From the NCBI GenBank assembly GCA_026874595.1, contig CM049306.1, positions 44,518,019 to 44,582,018 on the forward strand: a stretch of DNA of 64,000 bases, in the 5' to 3' direction. Made by a program: the position numbers and the translations under genes. This stretch comes from Sipunculus nudus. Lineage: Eukaryota > Annelida > Sipuncula > Golfingiida > Sipunculidae. The notes beneath the pieces are model-generated. The model was not told where the DNA came from, searched no databases, and saw nothing but the letters and a program-made list of their open reading frames with translations. Of the stretch, positions 1 to 10,677 are shown in pieces (positions within the stretch are counted from its first letter, which is position 1; each line of letters opens with the position of its first letter).

Positions 1-42
1 ACATAGAACCCTCTGAGCTACCCAAGATCTCAAGACAAGGAT
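1..42 (+). CDS. AASS: AASS exon, 3' part (LKR domain)
   Basis: This is the end of an exon cut by the window edge. Read from base 3 it gives IEPSELPKISRQG and then splices (phase 1, donor GTAAGT at 43) to the exon at 569, giving IEPSELPKISRQG-C-NNKIYA. This fits the vertebrate AASS stretch with EPHEL...VSQ just before the VYG...SRHHH motif. The exon is short, but the frame, the phase and the homology agree. The acceptor lies outside the window. Confidence 0.8.
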
Positions 43-568
43 GTAAGTATATTTGCATATACAAAATTGCTGTTTTTGTTTACCGCCATTTTGATGACTC
101 ACTTCCATCATATTTGTCTGAAAAAATAATAACCTATTGGCCTTTGCGGAAATCTTCTTAAAGTACCAAAGTTTAATATGAAAGTCGGTGAACGTTCCAT
201 CCGTTTCATAGCCCCAAAAGTCTGGAATTCACTTCCTATTACACTTAAAAAAAATTCGACTCTTGTATAATTTAAAACTAATATAAAAACCTATCTCTTT
301 CGGCAAGCTTTTGGTAATTAATATGCATCATTTTTTTGGGTCAGGCACAGGGAGTAGATTTCCATGAAATTGTATGTGGATATGTGTGTGTGTGTGTGAA
401 TTGCGCTGGGAGTCCGACCATCGGAGAATTGGCGCTATACAAATACTATATATTATTATTCTTACCTTTGACGTCTAATACCTTTTGATTTGGACTAAAT
501 TCGATTGAGTAATGCTACCTTAATCATATAATAATATGGCTGGTTTTACTGAGGACCATTCGTTACAG
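43..568 (+). other. AASS intron with LINE tail
   Basis: Intron from GTAAGT at 43 to the acceptor CGTTACAG ending at 568. Most of it is the decayed 3' end of a non-LTR retrotransposon, described separately. Bases 464-560 hold nothing recognisable. Confidence 0.7.
58..463 (+). mobile_element. LINE 3'-end remnant (reverse-transcriptase C-terminus)
   Basis: Bases about 58-320 translate, with at least one frameshift and in-frame stops, into the typical C-terminal tail of a CR1/L2-like LINE polyprotein: a LPSYLSE segment, then KVPKFNMKVGERS, FIAPKVWNSLPITL, a stop, then FKTNIKTYLFRQAF. The PKVWNSLP and FK..LKTYLF motifs are characteristic of the end of ORF2 in these elements. It is followed by a GT microsatellite (382-398) and a 3' tail ending GGCGCTATACAAATACTATA plus a short TATTATTATT run, as in mollusc CR1-type LINE 3' ends. 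The copy is 5'-truncated, on the gene strand, and dead. Clade assignment is tentative. Confidence 0.75.
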
Positions 569-696
569 GCAACAACAAGATTTACGCGTGCGTGGTTTCC
601 AGGAAGCACCATTTGCAGCGACGAGTCGGCGGAGGGTTCTACCCGGAGGAATACGAGGAGCAACCGGAGAACTATGTGTCTACATTCAGTTGTAAC
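569..696 (+). CDS. AASS: AASS exon (LKR domain)
   Basis: Internal exon of 128 nt between the acceptor TTACAG and the donor GTGAGT. It encodes NNKIYACVVSRKHHLQRR, then GGGFYPEEYEEQPENYVS and TFSCN. This aligns with the animal LKR region that carries the SRHHHLVRK and YDP.EY...PERY.S.F motifs. It enters in phase 1 and leaves in phase 0. The basic HHLQRR patch and the PEEYEEQPENY stretch make the family call firm. Confidence 0.92.
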
Positions 697-1993
697 GTGA
701 GTCGTATCAAGTTCCTAATCAATTTTGGCTAAAATTTTGCTCTGGAACAGGGTAACTATTAACCCGAGTGCACAGCCTTTCGCTATGGGACCTAAACCAA
801 CTAGATTACAAGAACGTTTCATCATGGATGGTTGCATTTCCAAGGGGAGAGTTACACGATCCGTATGGGCAACAAAAGGATCACTAAGAGAAAAACAAGT
901 TAAAAAACTCGAACGCGAAAATTGATGAAAATGGACTTTCCACATATCTTCTTGACTTTGTTTTCTCTCATTTCTTCTTGCTACAGTTAGAGCCATTTCT
1001 AGAACCAATACTGCTTCATTAACCGGCTTCTGTTGTATAGGGGTAGTGCACAGGATTCAAAGCCAGGAGATCGTGAATTCGAATCTCAGCCAGGGAGAGC
1101 GTTTCACGCTTATGGGAAGGTCGTGCCCAACGGCCGTGTTTTACTCATAAACAATTGCGCCTTTCTGGTATTCCTAGGTGGCATGACCCAGCAATTGGGA
1201 CGATTACACACCAGGGGCATGCCATACTATCCGAGGCTGGTTTACAATATAAAATAGGAGGAAGCGTGTGTTGTTCCGAAATCGGAATTGAATTCTGCAT
1301 ATGTAAAGAGCATTAAAAATGAGGCGCTTAACTCCAAACAAAAAAAAAAATTAAAAAGGAAATTAGACAGTATACTTTTTACACTGGTGAGGGAGCAGGG
1401 CTGGCTGGCCTATTCATCCAAGGTCATTGCTCGATACCCGTTCTTCTTAAGCCTTATTTATTAAAACAACCCTACCCTTGTTCAGCATTTGAATCATTAA
1501 AAATATGAAGAATTCTTTCTCTTATCAAGACCAGAGATTTAAACAAGTTTTGTGATGTACATAAAATATCTAACATGGTAGAATTTCAAATTATATAATC
1601 GGTTCAATTGTCATGATTCCCTAAAAGATTAAGGATTTCATTTTTAAAACCTTTTCAAGATTTTTCAAGGACACTTCCAAAATCATCTTATTTCAACAAA
1701 ATCTTATATAAACCTCAGCGCCTTGTAAATCACATAAAAAAAAACAAAAATAAAGGATTTTAAGTTTTTGGTACCCTTCTCATATCATATAAACCGGCTA
1801 CTCTATGGAGGCTGAACATGGACTTTAAACTGTCAATAATTCCTTTATTTTAAATAAATTTCCTTCAGGTTTTAAATTTTAGAAACTTGCAGTTCCTAAG
1901 CTTTCAGGTAATGTGCAATAGGATAATTTTCAATATGATTTCTGATAAACCTTTCACATGATAGCGACTGCATAGATAAGTGACTATATACAG
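697..1993 (+). other. AASS intron with one SINE
   Basis: Intron of 1.3 kb. It holds a tRNA-derived SINE at 1024-1350; the remainder (697-1023 and 1351-1993) is AT-rich with no gene or further repeat that I can define. Confidence 0.7.
1024..1350 (+). mobile_element. tRNA-derived SINE, copy 1
   Basis: The head GGCTTCTGTTGTATAGGGGTAG resembles a tRNA A box, and GAATTCGAATCTCAGCC resembles the B box (consensus GGTTCGAATCC). The body and tail match three other copies in the window (complement of 21712-22136 and 30731-31128, and 55922-56335) and end in an A-rich run after AACTCCAAAC. This copy lacks the GGCCCGTCTCCACCC segment present in the copy at 55922, so it is internally shorter. The small open frame inside it is not a gene. 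Confidence 0.75.
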
Positions 1994-2268
1994 GTGGCGC
2001 CATATGCGTCCTGCATTGTGAACGGCATCTACTGGCCTCCAAAAGCTCCTCGGCTCATCTCGATCCAAGACGCCATGGACCTGCTGCGTCCCCAGCAACA
2101 GCCACACCTCCCCAGCTCTACAGGCTGTCCCCGGCTTCCACACAGACTGCTCGCTATCTGCGACATCTCCGCTGACCCCGGGGGATCCATCGAGTTCATG
2201 ACGGAGTGTACGACAATCGACGCTCCGTTCATGCTGTATGACGCAGCTAATGACGTCAACACTGAAAG
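1994..2268 (+). CDS. AASS: AASS exon (LKR domain core)
   Basis: Exon of 275 nt between TATACAG and GTATTA, entered in phase 0 and left in phase 2. It encodes [20 protein letters not shown], then [47 protein letters not shown] and MLYDA. This is the most conserved stretch of LKR: APY..C..NGIYW, ICDIS.D.GGS.EF....T.I..PF and the YD that follows. It belongs to the nucleotide-binding and active-site half of the reductase. Its GC-rich codons contrast with the AT-rich flanks. Confidence 0.96.
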
Positions 2269-2729
2269 GTATTATGTGACGTCATAGGTTTTCATTGTCG
2301 TTTCCGTTATTATGATAATACTTTCTTTAAGTATTCTGCAGTATTTACGGTCTCATAATATTTTATTAAGCTCATTCAGCTTAGCCAAGAAATGACTTCA
2401 CAACCTTTTCCGGAAAATTCCATCTCCGGTTGGGACCATCACCTGGTAAAAACGTCAATAGTAGCTTAATAAACAAAAGTATAAAAAAAGTTTAAGCTTG
2501 TACCATATATTTTCTGTAAAGTTAGATTTACTGGATACATCTGGTATATGATATCTCCATGCACATACAGATGTTATATTTATTTACAGTGCCCGGTATC
2601 TCTTGAACTCATGGAATTCTTTTGAAGAAGTGCTGCTCTATTTTTTAGCTCAGCTGACTATAAGTCATCTGAGCTATAGCGATCACTCTTTGTCCGTCGT
2701 CCGTCCGGCCATCCGACCGTCTGTCCGTT

Positions 2730-4400
2730 AACAAGGCACAAATCGTAACCGCTGGACCTGGAATCTTCTTACTTTAATCCGGAGAGGTCCATGATAAATC
2801 TCCTTGGAAACCTGGAATTAGGTCTCTGTTACCCATTTCCTTCGAGCTATGGGGCCCCAAAGTACCCCCGAGAATAGTGTAAAATTTCATACAAAAACTT
2901 CAATATCTGATTAACTACATCACTGATAGTCATGATTTTTGGCATACGTATTGATCATGAGATGTTTCATCAGTTTCTGCAGACTGGTGGCGCCACCTGT
3001 ATTTTTTTTATTTTTTAAGAATTGTTTTCTCTATTTTTGAGACCTTTAAAATGTGAACATCTGTTAACAGGGCACAAATCGTAAAGACTGGACCGAGAAT
3101 CTTCATTCTTGACATTCTGAGAGGCCTATGAAAAGTCTCCATGAAAACCAGAAATTAGGTCTCTGTTACCCATATCCTTCGAGCTATGGGGCCCCAAAGT
3201 ACCCCCCAGAATAGTGAAAAATTTCATACAAAAACTTCAATATCTGATTAACTACATCACTGATAGTCATGATTTTTGGCATACATATTGATCATGAGAT
3301 GTTTCATCAGTTTCTGCAGACTGGTGGCGCCACCTGTATTTTTCAAATTTTTACAATTTTTTTCTCTATTTTTGAGACCTTTAAGGATGTATTTATCTGT
3401 CAACAGGGTTCAAAATGTAACGACTGGACCTAGAATCTTCCTTCTTGACACACAGGGTGACCCATGAAAAGTCTCCATGGAAACCTGAAATTAGGTCTCT
3501 GTTACCCATATCCTTTGAGCTATGGCACTCCAAAGTCCAGCTCAGAATAATGGAAAATTTGATACAAAAGCTGAAATATCTGAACAACTAATGCGGAGAT
3601 CACCATAATTGTTTGTATGGATATTGATCATGGAGTGTTTCATCAGTTTCTGCAGCCTGGTGGCACCACATGTATTTGTTCGGGCTTTTTTTTTTTATTT
3701 TTTTTCTCTATTTTTGAGACCTTTAAAGATATGAACATCTGTTAACATGGCACAAATCATAACAACTGGACCTAGAATCTTCATTCTTTACACACAGGGA
3801 GACCCATAAAATCCATGGAAACCTGAAATTAGGTCTCTGTTACCCATATCCGTAAAGCTGTATGGCTCCAAAATACACCCCCCCCCAATAATGAAAAATT
3901 TGATACAAAAACTCCAGTATCTCAATAACTACAACACTGATGCTCATGATTTTTGGCATACATATTGATCATGACATGTTCCATCAGTTTCAGCAGACTG
4001 GGTGCGCCGCCTCTATTTTTTTTCAAATTTTTACGAATTATTTTCTCTATTTTTGAGACCTTTAAAGATGTGGTTATCTGTCAACACGGTACAAATTGTA
4101 ACAACTCGACCTAGAATCTTCATTCTTGTCATGCGAGGAGGCCCATGAAAAGTGTCTGTGAAAACCTGAAATTAGGTCTCTGTTACCCATATCCTTCAAG
4201 CTATAGGACTCCAATGTATCCCTCAGAATAATGGAAAATTTGATACAAAAGCTGAAGTATCTGAACAACTTATCCAGAGACCACCATGCATCTTTGCATG
4301 GATATTGACCATTAAGTGTTTTTATTAGTTTCTGCAGGCTGGTGGAGCCACCTGTATTTTTTTTTAAAGTTTACGCACTTTTTCTCTATTTTTGAGATAT
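2730..4400 (+). repeat. Tandem repeat, about 338-bp unit, about 5 copies
   Basis: Each unit runs through GGCACAAATCGTAACNNCTGGACC, a GTTACCCATATCCTTCGAGC segment, TGATTTTTGGCATACATATT, CATCAGTTTCTGCAG, a GGTGGCGCCACCTGTATTT box and TTTTCTCTATTTTTGAGACC. The GAGACCTTTAAA landmark recurs at about 3042, 3376, 3717, 4056 and 4393. It lies inside the Helentron-like element. Divergence is modest, and later copies lose the GGCGCC palindrome. Confidence 0.85.
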
Positions 4401-4453
4401 ATTAATACAGACACAATCTCAGTCTGTTGGTTAATCTGTTTGAATGGTTATAT

Positions 4454-5943
4454 TACGGTGGCTGATTTAGGACACAGAAAAAAAATATTTATCTCGAGAT
4501 CTCGAGATGTTATCTCGAGATCTCGACATAAGTTTCGCAAAAAAAAAAAATTTAGGAAGCAAAAAAAAAAAAGAATTTTAGGAAACAAAAAAAATTTTTT
4601 AGGAAGCAAAAAAAATTTTTTTTGGAAGCAAACAAAAATTTTCACAAAGCAAAAAAAAATTTACGAAGCAAAAAAAAATTTAAGAAACCAAAAAAAATTT
4701 TAGAAAGCAAAAAAAAAGAAAAAAAAATTTAGGAAGCAAAAAAAAAATATATGTCTCGAGATCTCCAGATAAAATGTCACACTTGTACGAACCATTCGAA
4801 GCTGAATTGACATAAAGCAAAGCAACATTAAAGGGACAGTATACGTTAAGAGTGCTTACTTCTTTCAGCTTTTGTTTTTATTGAAATGGGGTGTGTTTTA
4901 TGGAAGCTGTAGTAGACCATCATAAATTAAAATATGCTAAAAATGATTACTGTGTTTTCGGGTAGGTACGCTGGGGGGGGGGGGGGGGGGCCGTGATTCA
5001 GCCCCTAAAGCCCAAGTCTTGATCCACTATAGCTATAACTATAGCTCAGATTACCTTTAGTCAAACTATCTTCATAAATGTTTTATATTCATAAATAAAC
5101 GGCTTAAATATTTCGATCATCTCTCATCATGATTTTTCTTCAGCAAAATCCTCTGCTTTGGTCTAAAAGTTGCTATTCACCTGCCTTATTTATAGAATCT
5201 TTGTAATACAGGCTAACTCTGCATATACATATTAAAGAAGTGAAGGTAATCATAAACAAAATCTAGGTAAACATAATCTATTAAACCTTTCATAAAATGA
5301 GCCAATCCCATCGGTAAAGGCGGTGTCTTTGTTTATATCCACGTGTTTTATAACATGGGGGGGGGGGTGCAGAAATTGCTACCGATCGTAATAGAAAGAC
5401 GTCCGGCAGAAACATCTGGCTTCAATTCAGAGAGTACAGAGTTCTGTAAATGACAAATACTGCATTGCTTCACAAGCTCTAACGAATATCAACTAGGGAT
5501 CTTTCAATAACTCGGTTACATGTTTTTATCAGTATGTTAACACTTGCTCAAGTGCCTTGTGTACAAGTAGCCTGTAGATAAAATGTTTATACGTCAAAGT
5601 GACGTTATAAGACCCATTCCCAGCTAGAGTTACCTTTATTTTTTTTTTTTTGCTTCCTTTATTTTTTTTTGTTTCTAAATTTTTTTTTTGCTTCCTAAAA
5701 TTTTTTTTTGCTTCCTAAAAAATTTTTTGTTGCTTCCTAAAATTTTTTTTTTTGTTTCCTAAATTTTTTTTTTTTATTCCTAAAATTTTTTTTTTGCTTC
5801 CTAAAATTTTTTTTTTTGCTTCCTAAAACTTTTTTTGCTTCCTTTAATTTTTGTTTGGCTTCCTAAAATTTTTTTTTCGCGAAATTCAATGTCGAGATCT
5901 CGAGATAAATATTTTTTTTCTGTGTCCTAAATCAGCCACCGTA
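4454..5943. mobile_element. Inverted-repeat DNA transposon/MITE with TTATAT target duplication
   Basis: Both ends share the terminal inverted repeat TACGGTGGCTGATTTAGGAC, continuing through ACAGA8TATTTATCTCGAGATCTCGA. The repeats are flanked by the same six bases, TTATAT (4448-4453 and 5944-5949), which looks like a target-site duplication. Each arm continues into a mirrored A-rich or T-rich array built from a short AGGAAGCAAAAAAATTT-like unit (about 4540-4750 and 5636-5880), so the arms pair over about 300 bp. The 0.85 kb core encodes nothing recognisable. It is nested within the Helentron-like element. I cannot assign the superfamily; a 6-bp duplication is not diagnostic. Confidence 0.78.
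4970..4990. repeat. G homopolymer
   Basis: A run of about 17 G lies in the core of the inverted-repeat element. Similar G or C runs occur near 5357, 12717, 19445, 25757, 46807, 58091 and 61008 (G), and 12139, 19760, 40682 and 62820 (C). Exact lengths may be assembly-dependent. Confidence 0.8.
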
Positions 5944-6734
5944 TTATATACTACCATTCAGATGATAAAATTTCCTTTTGCAAATCTCTTCCCAGTCAGC
6001 TGAGCGTCATGACCCATGGATCACTTGTTATTATTAAACTGCATATAAATATTAAACCCTATGTGCGCGTACATTCGTACATGCCAAAGACATAATAAAA
6101 TGAGATCACCACTGTATAAAATCTAATTGTCCGACATTCAAATCCAATATGAAGTCAATCAGCGTCTATATTTGTAAAGGCATACTACAGTGGCCTGCAA
6201 ATATTTTCGTCATATTTGACAACACCTCATGTACGCTGTCACTTGATATAAACCAGACCAATCGTTAGATTTTTTAGTATACTTCCTAACTACGCTATAC
6301 ATTTCGTTTTAACTCAGAATATTGGTTAATCCCCCTGCAAGTTCTTTTAATTTCTGACCGCATGGATTCAAGAATAGCTCACACGGGTTACTGGACGATA
6401 GCCAACTTGTACTCGATACAGGAAATGACTCGTTACCATAGAGACGGAATTTTCAGTTTGGTTTGTGAGTTCACATGTATTAACTTTTGTTAAATCATGA
6501 CCAGTACCTTTATATTAAGATTATCGGCACCTTACCACGATATCAATGCAACGGGATTGATGAACGTTGCAGTACATTCCCCCATATGGCTCAATTAAGA
6601 CTTGCCAGTTCGATAAAAATGCCTACTATAAGCCATACATTCACAGCTATACAGGGACACTGCAACAATGCAAATGGGTTCATGCATATATACACACATG
6701 CATTCTAAGCTTATATTTTTGTACATTTTGACAG

Positions 6735-6846
6735 TTTCGTTGGTGATGGTGTTTTGATCTGCTCCATTGATAACATGCCCACCCAGATCCCCCGCGAGGC
6801 CACGGATTTCTTTGGAAGCCTCCTCCTGCCGTATATCAAGGAAATG
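6735..6846 (+). CDS. AASS: AASS exon (LKR domain)
   Basis: Exon of 112 nt between TTGACAG and GTATGT. With the two bases carried in from 2268 it reads S-FVGDGVLICSIDNMPTQIPR, then EATDFFGSLLLPYIKEM. This matches the LKR motif (G)VLM.SIDNLP.Q.P.EAT..FG..L.PY..EM, which is universal in animal AASS. It leaves in phase 0. Confidence 0.96.
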
Positions 6847-7180
6847 GTATGTGATATTCTTTATGATTATACTTACCATGTAAGATGAATCCATAAAACA
6901 CCAGGATCGAGAAATTCAACTCTGCTCTGGTTGACCTTCCTGAATGGAGGACCAGACAGATTATCTGTTGAATAGGTTTGAAAGATTTACATTTAATTTA
7001 TATTTAACTTTTTAGGTTATCAATGTTACAGTAGTAATTAAATCTTTATTGGAAGATAAATGTATTGTACTTAAAGTTCTTTCAAAGAATGTTGTAAATA
7101 ATATTGACAATTGAAGATATTGGGGGTGGGGTGCAAATTTTGTTGAGTTATAATCATTTCATAATTATCTCTACTTATAG

Positions 7181-7240
7181 CTAAAAGTTGACGCCGGCAA
7201 ACATTTGGAGGATCATGACATCTCAAGAGTTGTTAAAGAT
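7181..7240 (+). CDS. AASS: AASS exon (LKR domain end)
   Basis: A 60-nt exon (20 codons) between CTTATAG and GTGGGT reading LKVDAGKHLEDHDISRVVKD. It corresponds to the vertebrate ILSDA..PLE...FSPVVRD segment that follows PYVEEM. It is phase 0 on both sides. It is supported by its place between two stronger exons and by frame continuity. Confidence 0.88.
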
Positions 7241-8246
7241 GTGGGTACACATATTGTCAAATAACATATTATATACTAACAATGTTGACAGAACTACTTG
7301 TTGTAGAACATGACAGTGGTGTAATATTTAATGCACTGAGACACTTAATTATGCACATATAATGTGCAACAGCTGATCCAGGGCGTCCGGACCGCGGGGG
7401 ACCTTTATTTTAGGTTTGTCATAAGTTCTCCTGGGTTAGACCTCTCCTTTACCTAAATCCTGGATCGGCCCCTCAAGTGCAATATAAATTCTGCCGTTTC
7501 CCAACGACAAAATTCCATTTATCCTTCCTAACTTAAGAATATAAATATTGTCACATCAGTTACTGAAAAATGTACATAATGATAAATAAAAAGATTAAGC
7601 TGAATAACATGTCTTTTAATACACATATGAAACTACATCTATCTGGAATGTATGAATTATTTTATATGCTAAAATGGTTTACAATTTTTAGCAATAAGAA
7701 TTTTTTTCTGTATGTAGAAGAATTGCTAATGATGAAATTGTATTAATTGGAAAAAAATAAACGAATATATATTAAATAGAAATAATTTGTAATCAACAAG
7801 AAAGTGTATCAGGAGCGGGTCCAGGATTTAGGGAAAAGGGGTTCCAACCCAGGAGGACTAATGAAAAACCTGAAAAAAAACTCCCAAGTAAAGTACTTAT
7901 AAGGCTAGGGGAATTTACAGTATCATAAAGTGATACCTATGAAGGTATACGTTCCAGGCTAAAGTGGTAGATATACATATAGTTTTAACAATAAAACGAT
8001 GAAATATTCCATGTACAGTTTTGTTAAAATAGCGAATGAGTTTTATATCTGTACGAATAAATGCTGCTCCTCCGAACATTCATATCTAGTTTTCTGAGCT
8101 ACAATGTTAATTTCGAACGGATTATCACATTTATTTACACTGATATGTGAAAAATGTCATAATGTTTACTTTTTTTTATTTTTCGCCACTTGCTTTATAT
8201 TAGGACTAGTATTATGTTCAAATTACCCCATTAATTATTTCTAAAG
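7241..8246 (+). other. AASS intron with paired GGATCCAGGATTT repeats
   Basis: Intron of 1.0 kb. Two copies of a short dispersed repeat (landmarks GATCCAGGATTTAGG and AACCCAGGAG) lie in opposite orientation, about 7369-7480 (- strand) and 7806-7895 (+ strand). The rest is AT-rich with nothing recognisable. Confidence 0.6.
7369..7895. repeat. Dispersed repeat in inverted orientation, two partial copies
   Basis: The sequence at 7806-7895 (GGGTCCAGGATTTAGGGAAA ... AACCCAGGAGGACTAATG) matches the reverse complement of 7369-7480 (GATCCAGGATTTAGGTAAAG ... AACCCAGGAGAACTTATG). The two arms are separated by about 330 bp of unrelated AT-rich sequence. No terminal duplication was identified. Confidence 0.6.
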
Positions 8247-8317
8247 GCAATCATCACTTCCAAAGGAAAACTGACCCCAAATTTCCAATACATAGCGGAA
8301 CTGAGGAAACAAAATAT
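8247..8317 (+). CDS. AASS: AASS exon (LKR-SDH linker), last recognised
   Basis: Exon of 71 nt between TTTCTAAAG and GTAAGTAAG, entered in phase 0 and left in phase 2. It reads AIITSKGKLTPNFQYIAELR followed by KQN. It aligns with vertebrate AVITS.G.L...Y.YI..LR, the linker between the LKR and SDH halves. The next expected residues are the SDH Rossmann start (KVLVLGSGYV...), and no such exon is seen downstream. Confidence 0.88.
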
Positions 8318-9927
8318 GTAAGTAAGAGTTCATGTTCATTATATCCAGAAGGTTTAACAAATAGGTAAAGTGCACTCCACGGTTCAGGGCAGGTCAGATG
8401 TCACTTGTGAAATCTAACAATCTTGAAACCTCGAACCTAGGCGTGAAACCCGACTCGCGTGACCGGGGGCTGACGTCGAGGCACTCGCAGCTTCTTTCGC
8501 AAACGGTGGTTGGCTTTTTGTTCGCGGTGCTTTCCAATTCCCGTTTTTTTGTTCGCGATGGTTTCAAATTCGCGATATTCGCGAAAGCTTGATAATCGTG
8601 AAAATGAAACCTTCGTGAAAAGATCCATCATCTACACATCATCTACATTTTTTTTTAAATCTGAAGGCAATAATTTGATAATATAAATAAATTGAAATAA
8701 TAACATATAATTTATCTTACCTGTAAATCAAATATACACATTAAGAAAATATAAGATCCTTCAAATTAGCTGCATAAAGGGGAGAAGAATTTCTAGCCGT
8801 TCTTTGGGTCGTCGTCAAATCGTTAAGATCAAGCACGCGCTTATAAACAACCAATGAATAAACTATATGTATAGGTTAATGTATGGTAAAATCGCGAAAA
8901 TGGATCCCTCGCGAAACAATAAAAAAGTGAAAATCGCGAAATATGAAGGCAACCACAGTACCAATTAAGGAGTATATATAAATTCTCACCACTTTGCGTA
9001 CCATAGCGCCACCGTATGTTTGCCGCAGAAACTGAAGCATATCCTTAATTGTAAAAAAATGGTTAAACATCTGTTTTGGTTGGTCATGGACTTTAATAGA
9101 TGCTACCGTCAACTTAAAAAAAATATCTTGACATGTCCAATGTCATTACCTGTCATAAAGCTTGGTTATGTTCTATTTTTGATATGCCATGTAATATCAT
9201 GGCCCATATTCACTAATATGTCGTGGAGGGCCCTCAATTATATCAGTTTGCACTCAAGGACTTTTCTGTTTAATATGTGTAGAGGATATATTGTTAAGTA
9301 TAACGTACCCAACCCACATATATATTTATTAGATTATCAAATAGTCTAGTGTAGCATCATGTGTGGCCTTATATTTGCTGTCAGAATTAACATGTTTATA
9401 TACACTTGTAGGAAACCTGCTGATAGAGAGAAGGTCGAAACGGCTTATTACTGATTTCTTCCGAACTTCTCATGAACGGCAGAAACATGTGACGTAATAA
9501 CTGTATTGCAGCATAAAATTATTTCATCTACGAACAATCCAACATCAATTCTGCATCGCTTTGATAAAAAATTCGTTATATTTATCACCGTGAATCATAT
9601 ATTTGTGCTGTATATCACTTTGTATATTTCACATTTTACACTGTGCATACAAATATGCAAAATATTTTATGAAACATGTGAAGTTTCTTATACGCTGTTT
9701 ATGCATAATCGTCGCATATTTGATGACCTTATTTGAATGCTTTGAAACCCGCCAATATGAAATGATGTATTCATTTCTCAAAATGAGAAAAGCGTAGAAA
9801 AAGCAAACTGCCATAAACTGGCAGTTGATGTTTATAATATACTTTAGTCATGTGGTTGTGCTTTTGAGAAGAGGTCATATTGTCCTTATTTTATATTTAA
9901 ATTATAAATATTATTTTTTGTTTACAG
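8318..9927 (+). other. Intron or intergenic, AT-rich with CGCGAAA repeats
   Basis: A region with two patches rich in TCGCGAAAATG-type motifs (about 8480-8610 and 8885-8945), probably diverged copies of one dispersed element. No SDH-like exon is seen in any frame. A possible short terminal exon at 9412-9454 is discussed under findings. Confidence 0.5.
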
Positions 9928-10070
9928 TTTATTCATTAGCGCATTGCTCGTATATGTTTCCAGCAGCTCAGTTTTTCTTGGGACATCTCTTTGCTCTGAT
10001 GTCTAATGCAGACATTAATACTCGGCATTCTCTTGTCAATGATTCTGCTAAAACATTCACACCATTTTAA
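9928..10070 (+). CDS. Candidate terminal exon, unrecognised product
   Basis: A good acceptor (TTTTTTGTTTACAG) is followed by an open frame reading YSLAHCSYMFPAAQFF, GHLFALMSNADINTRHS and ending NDSAKTFTPF then TAA. AATAAA at 10073 and another at about 10180 could be polyadenylation signals. I do not recognise the peptide, and the frame may be fortuitous. It is not SDH. Confidence 0.2.
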
Positions 10071-10677
10071 GAATAAAATTTAAGAATTGATAGTTTTCAG
10101 CAATTCGTATTCCTTTAAATGACATTGTAGTGTTGTTAAAACAGAAACTTTATTCTGTTTATTTTTACCAAGTTCAAAATAAATGTGATAATATATTACA
10201 TCTTTACATCTGAGAGATAATAGAATATAACGTTATTTAACATTTTTTTTACATTTCATATATTTAAAGTATTTATTACCAAGGATATTCTAGTTACATG
10301 TGATAGCCATGTGTTATTCGCAAACAAATTTCGGGTTAACTGGTGCATTTATAGGTAAAATATTAATTAATTGCTAAATACGTTATTAGAAGCTTATCAC
10401 CATCAGCATTTCGTTATTATGATGCTTTTTTAAGTGCTGTCATACCAGAGTGTTTTCTTTCATCATTAAAACGTTTCTTTTATTCAAAGCAAGGTCTCGC
10501 TAACAGTTATTTTGCGTGATATGGTGTGTTGTGTGGATCAGGCTATAATATTAAGTAGTTTTTACTGCGGTTAATGGGTAGTTTCATCTATGGGGCAGGT
10601 CTATGGCCTTTTGGTGGCACTTTTTATTGGATCAATATGAAGGCATCTTTTTGCCAATACTGATATGCTGGTTCCAG
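10071..10677 (+). other. AT-rich region, nothing recognised
   Basis: Contains AATAAA signals near 10073 and 10180 and otherwise no coding or repeat signal that I can name. Confidence 0.5.

Larger units (their letters stand above)
2645..6029 (+). mobile_element. Helentron-like non-autonomous element, family 1, copy 1
   Basis: The 5' end is TTAGCTCAGCTGACT, folding into a hairpin with AGTCATCTGAGCTA a few bases on. The 3' end carries GTCAGCTGAGC, the exact reverse complement of GCTCAGCTGAC at the 5' end, followed by a second palindrome (TGACCCATGGATCA here) and CTTGTT. Offset inverted repeats plus a subterminal 3' hairpin are the described architecture of Helentron/HINE rolling-circle elements. 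Two more copies share both ends (34149-36785 and 48762-51198). The interior carries a 338-bp tandem repeat and a nested inverted-repeat transposon. No Rep/helicase protein is encoded. Confidence 0.72.
2269..6734 (+). other. AASS intron holding nested transposons
   Basis: Intron of 4.5 kb. Bases 2269-2644 hold nothing recognisable, 2645-6029 are a Helentron-like element with a second element nested in it, and 6030-6734 are AT-rich without features I can name. Confidence 0.7.
1..8317 (+). other. AASS: AASS gene, partial (LKR half only)
   Basis: This is the gene span for alpha-aminoadipic semialdehyde synthase, the mitochondrial enzyme for the first two steps of lysine breakdown by the saccharopine route. 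The LKR half joins lysine and 2-oxoglutarate; the SDH half releases glutamate. Six exons are seen at 1-42, 569-696, 1994-2268, 6735-6846, 7181-7240 and 8247-8317. Their joined reading frame follows the C-terminal part of the animal LKR domain without a gap, and all splice phases agree (1, 0, 2, 0, 0, then 2 at the last donor). The 5' part of the gene lies before the window. The SDH half should follow the last exon but is not recognised anywhere before the sortilin gene at 21075, so the gene is either truncated, split or misassembled here. Confidence 0.88.

Noticed and set aside
1024-1110. Functional tRNA gene
   Set aside because: A and B box-like motifs are present but no cloverleaf with acceptor stem can be formed; the match to three other full-length copies shows it is a SINE head.
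4392-4703. Lys/Asn/Phe-rich open frame
   Set aside because: It is the A-rich arm of the inverted-repeat element.
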